DNA from: Clusia tigrina
Lineage: Eukaryota > Arthropoda > Insecta > Diptera > Clusiidae
Assembly (NCBI GenBank): GCA_920105625.2
Contig: OV050031.1
Location: 84,019,995-84,083,994, forward strand
Length of the DNA: 64,000 bases
Direction: 5' to 3'
A program made the translations under genes and the position numbers. Below are positions 51,990 through 62,999 of the stretch, piece after piece (position 1 is the stretch's first letter; each line of letters begins with the position of its first letter). Below the pieces are notes generated by a model. That model saw only the letters and a list, made by a program, of their open reading frames with translations, made no database searches and was not told the origin of the DNA.

Positions 51990-54900
51990 TATAGGCATAG
52001 AGAAGGCAGCAGACCCCCCCAATCGACAGCGGCAGCGACTGAGACGCGTACAGAGACGCTGACAGAGGATGCGACGCCGACTGAGATGCCGACTGAGGCA
52101 AATAGGGGTATATATATTCATAGAGAAGGCGGCAGACCCCCAAATCGAAAGCGGCAGCGACTGAGACGCTTTCAGACACGCTGACAGAGATTACGACGCC
52201 GACTGAGGTAGATAGGGGTAGATATAGGCATAGAGAAGGCAGCAGACTACCCAATCGGCAACGGCAGCGACTGAGACGTATACAGAAACGCTGACAGAGG
52301 CTGTGACGCCCACTGAGACGCCGACTGAGGCAGATAGGGGTAGATATAGGCATAGAGAAGGTAACAGACCCCCCAATCGACAGCGGCAGCGACTGAGACC
52401 CCTACACAAACGCTGACAGAGGCTGCGACGCCGACTGAGGCAGATAGTGGTGGATATAGGCATAGAGAAGGCAACAGGCCCCCAATCGACAGCGGCAGCG
52501 ACTGAGACGCCTACAGAAACGCTGACAGAGGCTGCGATGCCGACTGAGGCAGATAGAGGTAGATATAGGCATAGAGATGGCAGCAGACCCCCCAATCGAC
52601 AGCGGCAACGACTGAGACGCCTACAGAGACGCTTACAGAGGCTGCGGCGCCGACTGAGACGCCGACTGAGGCAGATTGGGGTAGATATAGGCATATAGAA
52701 GGCAGCAGACCCCCCAAAAGACAGCGGCAGCGACTGAGACATCTACAGATATGATGACAGCGGCTGCGACGCCGACTGAGACGCCAACTGAGGCAGATAG
52801 GTGTAGATATAGGCATAGAGAAGGCAGCACACCACCCAATCGACAACGGCAGCGACTGAGACGCCTACAGAAACGCTGACAGAGGTTGTGACGCCGGCTG
52901 AGACTCCGACTGAGGCAGATAAGGGTAGATATAGGCATAGAGAAGGCAGCAGACAGCCCAATCGACAGTGGCAGCGACTGAGACGCCTACAAGGATGCTG
53001 ACAGAGGCTGCGACGCCGACTGAGATAGATAGGGGTAGATATAGGCATAGAGAAGGAAGCAGACCCCCCAATCAACAGTGGCAGCGATTGAGGCGCCTTC
53101 AGATACGCTGACAGAGGCTGCGACGCCGACTGAGACGCCGACTGAGGCAGATAGGGGTAGATATAGGCATAGAGAAGGTAACAGACCCCCCAATCGACAG
53201 CGGCAGCGACTGAGACACCTACACAAACGCTGACAGAGGCTGCGACGCCGACTGAGGCAGATAGTGGTGGATATAGGCATAGAGAAGGCAACAGGCCCCC
53301 AATCGACAGCGGCAACGACTGAAACGCCAACAGAGACGCTGACAGAGGCTGCGACGCCGACTGAGGCAGATAGGGGTAGATAAAGGCATAAAGAAGGCAG
53401 CAGACAGCCCCAAACCACAGCGGCAACGACTGAGACGCCTACAGAGACGCTGAGAGAGGCTGCGGCGCCGACTGAGACGCCGACTGAGGCAGATTGGGGT
53501 AGATATAGGCATGTAGAAGGCAGCAGACCCCCCAAAAGACAGCGGCAGCGACTGAGACGTCTACAGATACGATGACAGCGGCTGCGACGCCTACTGAGAC
53601 GCCAACTGAGGCAGATAGGGGTGGATATAGGCATGGAGAAGGCAGAAGACCCCCCAATCGACAGGTGCAGCGACTGAGACGCCTTCAGAGATGCTGACAG
53701 AGGTTGCGACACCGACTGAGACGCCGACTGAGGTAGATAGGGGTAGATATAGGCATAGAGAAGGCAGCAGACCTCACAATCGACAACGGCAGCGACTGAG
53801 ACGCCTACAGAGACGCTGACAGAGGATGCGACGCCGACTGAGACGCCGACTGAGGCAAATAGGGGTAGATATAGGCATAGAGAAGGCGGCAGACCCCCAA
53901 ATCGAAAGAGGCAGCGACTGAGACGCCTTCAGAGACGCTGACAGAGATTGCGACGCCGACTGAGGTAGATAGGGTTAGATATAGGCATAGATTAGGCAGC
54001 AGACCACCCAATCGACAACGGCAGCGACTGAGACGCCTACAGAAACGATGACAGAGGCTGTGATGCCGACTGAGACGCCGACTGAGGCAGATAGGGGTAG
54101 ATATAGGCATAGAGAAGGTAACAGACCCCCCAATCGACAGCGGCAGCGACTGAGACCCCTACACAAACGCTGACAGAGGTTGCGACGCCGACTGAGATGC
54201 CGACTGAGGTAGATAGGGGTAGATATAGGCATAGAGGAGGCAGCAGACCCCACAATCGACATCGGCAGCGACTGTGACGCCTACAGAGACGCTGACAGAG
54301 GCTGCGACGGCTGCGACGCCGACTGAGACGCCGACTTAGGCAGATAGGGGTAGATATAGGCATAGAGAAGGCAGCAGACCCCCCCAATCGACAGCGGCAG
54401 CGACTGAGACGCGTACAGAGACGCTGACAGAGGATGCGACGCCGACTGAGACGCCGACTGAGGCAAATAGGGGTAGATATAGGCATAGAGAAGGCGGCAG
54501 ACCCCCAAATCGAAAGCGGCAGCGACTGAGACGCCTTCAGAGACGCTGACAGAGATTGCGACGCCGACTGAGGTAGATAGGGGTAGATATAGGCATAGAG
54601 AAGGCAGCAGACACCCCAATCGACAGTGACAGCGACTGAGACGCCTACAAGGATGCTGACAGAGGCTGCGTCGCCGACTGAGGTAGATAGGGGTAGATAT
54701 AGGCATAGAGAAGGAAGCAGACCCCCCCAATCAACAGTGGCAGCGATTGAGACGCCTTCAGATACGCTGACAGAGGCTGCGACGCCGACTGAGACGCCGA
54801 CTGAGGCAGATAGGGGTAGATATAGGCATAGAGAAGGCGGCAGACCCCCCAATCGACAGCTGCAGCGCTTGAGACACCTACAGAGACGCTGACAGAGGCT

Positions 54901-55467
54901 GCGACGCCGACTCAGACGCCGACTGAAGCAGATAGGGGTAGATATTGGCATAGAGAAGGCAGCAGACCCCCCAATCGACAACGGCAGCGACTTAGGCGCC
55001 TACAGAGACTCTGACAGAGGCTGCGACGGCTACGACGCCGACTGAGGCAGATACGGGTAGATATAGGCATAGAGAAGGCAGCAAACCCCCCAATGGGCAG
55101 CGGCAGCGACTGAGACGCCTACAGAGACGCCGACTGAGACGCCGACTGAGGTAGATATAGGTATAGAGAAGGCAGAAGAACCCCCAATCGACAGCGGCAG
55201 CGACTGAGACTCCCACAGAGACGCTGACAGAGGCTTCGACGCCGACTGAGACTCCGACTGAGGTAGATAGGGGTAGATATAAGCATAGAGAAGGCAGCAG
55301 ACCCCCAATCAACAGCGGCAGCGACTGAGACGCCTACATAGACGCTGACAGAGGCTGCGACGCCGACTGAGACTCCGACTGAGGTAGATAGGGGTAGATA
55401 TAAGCATAGAGAAGGCAGCAGACCCCCAATCGACAGCGGCAGCGACTGAGACGCCTACAGAGACGCT
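51990..55467. repeat. 3.5-kb higher-order block, copy 1
   Basis: This block matches 56228-60170 with an offset of 4238-4239 bp to about 54168 and 4703 bp beyond. The step is a 464-bp (four-monomer) loss. Here CACAAACGCTGACAGAGG at 54161-54179 is followed by TTGCGACGCC, while copy 2 has 464 extra bases between two CGCTGACAGAGG motifs. A patch near 52430-52560 differs strongly from copy 2 without changing the spacing by more than one base, as expected for gene conversion. Confidence 0.85.
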
Positions 55468-56227
55468 AACAGAGGCTGTGACGCCGACGGAGACGCCGAC
55501 TGAGGCAGATAGGGGTAGATATAGGCATAGAGAAGGTAACAGACCCCCCAATCGACAGCGGCAGCGACTGAGACACCTACACAAACGCTGACAGAGGCTG
55601 CGACGCCGACTGAGGCAGATAGTGTTGGATATAGGCATAGAGAAGGCAACAGGCCCCCAATCGACAGCGGCAACGACTGAAACGCCAACAGAGACGCTGA
55701 CAGAGGCTGCGACGCCGACTGAGGCAGATAGGGGTAGATAAAGGCATAAAGAAGGCAGCAGACAGCCCCAAACCACAGCGACAACGACTGAGACGCCTAC
55801 AGAGACGCTGACAGAGGCTGCGGCGCCGACTGAGACGCCGACTGAGGCAGATTGGGGTAGATATAGGCATGTAGAAGGCAGCAGACCCCCCAAAAGACAG
55901 CGGCAGCGACTGAGACGTCTACAGATACGATGACAGCGGCTGCGACGCCTACTGAGACGCCAACTGAGGCAGATAGGGGTGGATATAGGCATGGAGAAGT
56001 CAGAAGACCCCCCAATCGACAGCGGCAGCGACTGAGACGTCTACAGATACGATGACAGAGGTTGCGACGCCGACTGAGACGCCGACTGAGGTAGATAGGG
56101 GTAGATATAGGCATAGAGAAGGTAGCAGACCCCACAATCGACAACGGCAGCGACTGTGACGCCTACAGAGACGCTGACAGAGGCTGCGACGCCGACTGAG
56201 ATGCCGACTTAGGCAGATAGGGGTAGA

Positions 56228-59200
56228 TATAGGCATAGAGAAGGCAGCAGACCCCCCCAATCGACAGCGGCAGCGACTGAGACGCGTACAGAGACGCTGA
56301 CAGAGGATGCGACGCCGACTGAGATGCCGACTGAGGCAAATAGGGGTATATGTATTCATAGAGAAGGCGGCAGACCCCCAAATCGAAAGCGGCAGCGACT
56401 GAGACGCTTTCAGACACGCTGACAGAGATTGCGACGCCGACTGAGGTAGATAGGGGTAGATATAGGCATAGAGAAGGCAGCAGACTACCCAATCGACAAC
56501 GGCAGCGACTGAGACGTATACAGAAACGCTGACAGAGGCTGTGACGCCCACTGAGACGCCGACTGAGGCAGATAGGGGTAGATATAGGCATAGAGAAGGT
56601 AACAGACCCCCCAATCGACAGCGGCAGCGACTGAGACCCCTACACAAACGCTGACAGAGGCTGCGACGCCTATTGAGGCAGATAGCGGTATATATAGGCA
56701 TAGAGAAGGCAGCAGAACCCCCAATCAACAGCGGCAGCGACTGAGACGCCTACAAGGATGCTGACAGAGGCTGCGACGCCGACTGAGGTAGATAGGGGTA
56801 GATATAGGCATAGAGATGGCAGCAGACCCCCCAATCGACAGCGGCAACGACTGAGACGCCTACAGAGACGCTTACAGAGGCTGCGGCGCCGACTGAGACG
56901 CCGACTGAGGCAGATTGGGGTAGATATAGGCATATAGAAGGCAGCAGACCCCCCAAAAGACAGCGGCAGCGACTGAGACATCTACAGATATGATGACAGC
57001 GGCTGCGACGCCGACTGAGACGCCAACTGAGGCAGATAGGTGTAGATATAGGCATAGAGAAGGCAGCACACCACCCAATCGACAACGGCAGCGACTGAGA
57101 CGCCTACAGAAACGCTGACAGAGGCTGTGACGCCGACTGAGACTCCGACTGAGGCAGATAGGGGTAGATATAGGCATAGAGAAGGCAGCAGACACCCCAA
57201 TCGACAGTGGCAGCGACTGAGACGCCTACAAGGATGCTGACAGAGGCTGCGACGCCGACTGAGGTAGATAGGGGTAGATATAGGCATAGAGAAGGAAGCA
57301 GACCCCCCAATCAACAGTGGCAGCGATTGAGGCGCCTTCAGATACGCTGACAGAGGCTGCGACGCCGACTGAGACGCCGACTGAGGCAGATAGGGGTAGA
57401 TATAGGCATAGAGAAGGTAACAGACCCCCCAATCGACAGCGGCAGCGACTGAGACACCTACACAAACGCTGACAGAGGCTGCGACGCCGACTGAGGCAGA
57501 TAGTGGTGGATATAGGCATAGAGAAGGCAACAGGCCCCCAATCGACAGCGGCAACGACTGAAACGCCAACAGAGACGCTGACAGAGGCTGCGACGCCGAC
57601 TGAGGCAGATAGGGGTAGATAAAGGCATAAAGAAGGCAGCAGACAGCCCCAAACCACAGCGGCAACGACTGAGACGCCTACAGAGACGCTGAGAGAGGCT
57701 GCGGCGCCGACTGAGACGCCGACTGAGGCAGATTGGGGTAGATATAGGCATGTAGAAAGCAGCAGACCCCCCAAAAGACAGCGGCAGCGACTGAGACGTC
57801 TACAGATACGATGACAGCGGCTGCGACGCCTACTGAGACGCCAACTGAGGCAGATAGGGGTGGATATAGGCATGGAGAAGGCAGAAGACCCCCCAATCGA
57901 CAGGTGCAGCGACTGAGACGCCTTCAGAGATGCTGACAGAGGTTGCGACACCGACTGAGACGCCGACTGAGGTAGATAGGGGTAGATATAGGCATAGAGA
58001 AGGCAGCAGACCTCACAATCGACAACGGCAGCGACTGAGACGCCTACAGAGACGCTGACAGAGGATGCGACGCCGACTGAGACGCCGACTGAGGCAAATA
58101 GGGGTAGATATAGGCATAGAGAAGGCGGCAGACCCCCAAATCGAAAGCGGCAGCGACTGAGACGCCTTCAGAGACGCTGACAGAGATTGCGACGCCGACT
58201 GAGGTAGATAGGGGTAGATATAGGCATAGATTAGGCAGCAGACCACCCAATCGACAACGGCAGCGACTGAGACGCCTACAGAAACGATGACAGAGGCTGT
58301 GATGCCGACTGAGACGCCGACTGAGGCAGATAAGGGTAGATATAGGCATAGAGAAGGTAACAGACCCCCCAATCGACAGCGGCAGCGACTGAGACCCCTA
58401 CACAAACGCTGACAGAGGCTGCGACGCCGACTGAGGCAGATAGTGGTGGATATAGGCATAGAGAAGGCAACAGGCCCCCAATCGACAGCGGCAACGACTG
58501 AGACGCCAACAGAGACGCTGACAGAGGCTGCGACGGCGACTGAGGCAGATAGGGGTAGATAAAGGCATAAAGAAGGCAGCAGACAGCCCCAAACCACAGC
58601 GGCAACGACTGAGACGCCTACAGAGACGCTGACAGAGGCTGCGGCGCCGACTGAGACGCCGACTGAGGCAGATTGGGGTAGATATAGGCATGTAGAAGGT
58701 AGCAGACCCCCCAAAAGACAGCGGTAGCGACTGAGACGTCTACAGATACGATGACAGCGGCTGCGACGCCGACTGAGACGCCAACTGCGGCAGATAGGGG
58801 TGGATATAGGCATGGAGAAGGCAGAAGACCCGCCAATCGACAGCTGCAGCGACTGAGACGCCTTCAGAGACGCTGACAGAGGTTGCGACGCCGACTGAGA
58901 TGCCGACTGAGGTAGATAGGGGTAGATATAGGCATAGAGGAGGCAGCAGACCCCACAATCGACAACGGCAGCGACTGTGACGCCTACAGAGACGCTGACA
59001 GAGGCTGCGACGGCTGCGACGCCGACTGAGACGCCGACTTAGGCAGATAGGGGTAGATATAGGCATAGAGAAGGCAGCAGACCCCCCCAATCGACAGCGG
59101 CAGCGACTGAGACGCGTACAGAGACGCTGACAGAGGATGCGACGCCGACTGAGACGCCGACTGAGGCAAATAGGGGTAGATATAGGCATAGAGAAGGCGG

Positions 59201-60170
59201 CAGACCCCCAAATCGAAAGCGGCAGCGACTGAGACGCCTTCAGAGACGCTGACAGAGATTGCGACGCCGACTGAGGTAGATAGGGGTAGATATAGGCATA
59301 GAGAAGGCAGCAGACACCCCAATCGACAGTGACAGCGACTGAGACGCCTACAAGGATGCTGACAGAGGCTGCGTCGCTGACTGAGGTAGATAGGGGTAGA
59401 TATAGGCATAGAGAAGGAAGCAGACCCCCCCAATCAACAGTGGCAGCGATTGAGACGCCTTCAGATACGCTGACAGAGGCTGCGACGCCGACTGAGACGC
59501 CGACTGAGGCAGATAGGGGTAGATATAGGCATAGAGAAGGCGGCAGACCCCCCAATCGACAGCTGCAGCGCTTGAGACACCTACAGAGACGCTGACAGAG
59601 GCTGCGACGCCGACTCAGACGCCGACTGAAGCAGATAGGGGTAGATATTGGCATAGAGAAGGCAGCAGACCCCCCAATCGACAACGGCAGCGACTGAGGC
59701 GCCTACAGAGACTCTGACAGAGGCTGCGACGGCTACGACGCCGACTGAGGCAGATACGGGTAGATATAGGCATAGAGAAGGCAGCAAACCCCCCAATGGG
59801 CAGCGGTAGCGACTGAGACGCCTACAGAGACGCCGACTGAGACGCCGACTGAGGTAGATATAGGTATAGAGAAGGCAGAAGAACCCCCAATCGACAGCGG
59901 CAGCGACTGAGACTCCCACAGAGACGCTGACAGAGGCTTCGACGCCGACTGAGACTCCGACTGAGGTAGATAGGGGTAGATATAAGCATAGAGAAGGCAG
60001 CAGACCCCCAATCAACAGCGGCAGCGACTGAGACGCCTACATAGACGCTGACAGAGGCTGCGACGCCGACTGAGACTCCGACTGAGGTAGATAGGGGTAG
60101 ATATAAGCATAGAGAAGGCAGCAGACCCCCAATCGACAGCGGCAGCGACTGAGACGCCTACAGAGACGCT
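56228..60170. repeat. 3.9-kb higher-order block, copy 2
   Basis: This is the counterpart of 51990-55467. Shared rare features include GGCATAGATTAGGCAGC, GACAGGTGCAGCGACTG, CCTCACAATCGAC and CATAGAGGAGGCAGC. Similarity ends near 60170, where this copy has GACGCTGACAGAGGTTGCG and copy 1 has GACGCTAACAGAGGCTGTG. Confidence 0.85.
58407..58870. repeat. Four-monomer (464-bp) segment absent from the paired copy
   Basis: The segment is bounded by CGCTGACAGAGG at 58407-58418 and at 58871-58882. The paired block has only one CGCTGACAGAGG, at 54168-54179. The segment itself resembles 50660-51120 and 51360-51800. Loss by exchange between the two identical 12-bp motifs in the other copy is the simplest reading; insertion here is the alternative. 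Confidence 0.8.
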
Positions 60171-62999
60171 GACAGAGGTTGCGACGCCGACCGAGACGCC
60201 GACTGAGGCATATAAGGGTAGATATTGGCATAGAGAAGGCAGCAGACGCCCCAATCGACAACGGCAGCGACTGAGACGCCTACAGAAACGCTGACAGAGG
60301 CTGCGACGCCTACTGAGACGCCGACTGAGGCAGATAGGGGTGGATATAGGCATGGAGAAGGCTGAAGACCCCCCAAACGACAGCGGCAGCGACTGAGACG
60401 CCTACAGAGACGCTGACAGAGGCTGCGACGCCGACTGAGACTCCGACTGAGGTAGATAGGGGTAGATATAAGCATAGAGAAGGCAGCAGACCCCCAATCG
60501 ACAGCGGCAGCGACTGAGACGCCTACAGAGACGCTGACAGAGGTTGCGACGCCGACCGAGACGCCGACTGAGGCATATAAGGGTAGATATTGGCATAGAG
60601 AAGGCAGCAGACGCCCCAATCGACAACGGCAGCGACTGAGACGCCTACAGAAACGCTGACAGAGGCTGCGACGCCTACTGAGACTCCGACTGAGGCAGAT
60701 AGGGGTAGATATAGGCATAGAGAAGGCAGCAGACACCCCAATCAACAGTGGCAGCGATTGAGACGTCTTCAGATACGCTGACAGAGGCTGCGACGCCGAC
60801 TGAGACGCCGACTGAGACGCCGACTGAGGCAGATAGGGGTAGATATAGGCATAGAGAAGGTAACAGACCCCCCAATCGACAGCGGCAGCGACTGAGACAT
60901 CTACAGATACGATGACAGCGGCAACGACGCCGACTGAGACGCCAACTGAGGCAGATAGGGGTAGATATAGGCATAGAGAAGGCAGCAGACCACCCAATCG
61001 ACAACGGCAGCGACTGAGACGCCTACAGAAACGCTGACAGAGGCTGTGACGCCGACTGAGGCTCCGACTGAGGCAGATAGGGGTAGATATAGGCATAGAG
61101 AAGGCAGCAGACACCCCAATCGACAGTGGCAGCGACTGAGACGCCTACAAGGATGCTGACAGAAACTGCGACGCCGACTGAGGTAGATAGGGGTAGATAT
61201 AGGCATAGAGAAGGAAGCAGACCCACCAATCAACAGTGGCAGCGATTGAGACGCCTTCAGATACGCTGACAGAGGCTGCGACGCCGACTGAGACGCCGAC
61301 TGAGGCAGATAGGGGTAGATATAGGCATAGAGAAGGTAACAGACCCCCCAATCGACAGCGGCAGCGACTGAGACCCCTACACAAACGCTGACAGAGGCTG
61401 CGACGCCGACTGAGGCTGATAGGGGTAGATAAAGGCATAAAGAAGGCAGCAGACAGCCCCAAACCAGAGCGGCAGCGACTGAGACGCCTACAGAGACGCT
61501 GACAGAGGCTGCGACGCCGACTGAGACGCCGACTGAGGCAGATTGGGGTAGATATAGGCATGTAGAAGGCAGCAGACCCCCCAAAAGACAGCGGCAGCGA
61601 CTGAGACGTCTACAGATACGATGACAGCGGCTGCGACGCCTACTGAGACGCCAACTGAGGCAGATAGGGGTGGATATAGGCATCGAGAAGGCAGAAGACC
61701 CCCCAATCGACAGCTGCAGCGACTGAGACGCCTTCAGAGACGCTGACAGAGGTTGCGACGCCGACTGAGACGCCGACTGAGGTAGATAGGGGTAGATATA
61801 GGCATAGAGAAGGCAGCAGACCCCACAATCGACAGCGGCAGCGACTGAGACGCGTACAGAGAAGCTGACAGAGGATGCGACGCCGACTGAGACGTCGACT
61901 GAGGCAAATAGGGGTAGATATAGGCATAGAGAAGGCGGCAGACCCCCAAATCGAAAGCGGCAGCGACTGAGATGCCTTCAGAGACGCTGACAGAGATTGC
62001 GACGCCGACTGAGGTAGATAGGGGTAGATATAGGCATAGAGAAGGCAGCAGACTACCCAATCGACAACGGCAGCGACTGAGACGCCTACAGAAACGCTGA
62101 CAGACGCTGTGACGCCGACTGAGACGCCGACTGAGGCAGATACGGGTAGATATAGGCATAGAGAAGGCAGCAAACCCCCCAATGAGCAGCGGCAGCGACT
62201 GAGACGCCTACAGAGACGCCGACTGAGACGCCGACTGAGACGCCGACTGAGGTAGATATAGGTATAGAGAAGGCAGAAGAACCCCCAATCGACAGCGGCA
62301 GCGACTGAGACTCCCACAGAGACGCTGACAGAGGCTTCGACGCCGACTGAGACGCCGACTGAGGTTGATAGGGGTAGATATAGGCATAGAGAAGGCAGCA
62401 GACCCTCCAATCGACAGCGGCAGCGACTGAGACGCCTACAGAGACGCTGACAGAGGCTGCGATGCCGACTGAGACGCCGACTGAGGCAGATAGGGGTAGA
62501 TATAAGCATAGAGAAGGCAGCAGACCCCCAATCGACAGCGGCAGCGACTGAGACGCCTACAGAGACGCTGACAGAGGTTGCGACGCTGACCGAGACGCCG
62601 ACTGAGGCATATAAGGGTAGATATTGGCATAGAGAAGGCAGCAGACGCCCCAATCGACAACGGCAGCGACTGAGACGCCTACAGAAACGCTGACAGAGGC
62701 TGCGACTGCTGCGACGCCTACTGAGACGCCGACTGAGGCAGATAGGGGTGGATATAGGCATGGAGAAGGCAAAAGACCCCCCCAATCGACAGCTGCAGGG
62801 ACTGAGACGCCTACAGAGATGCTGACAGAGGCTGCGACGCCGACTGAGGTAGATAGGGTTCGATATAGGCATAGAGATGGCAGCAGACCCCCAATCGACA
62901 GCAGCAACGACTGAGACGCCTACAGAGACGCTGACAAAGGCTGCGGCGCCGACTGAGACTCCGACTGAGGCAGATAGGGGTAGATATAGGCATAGAGAA

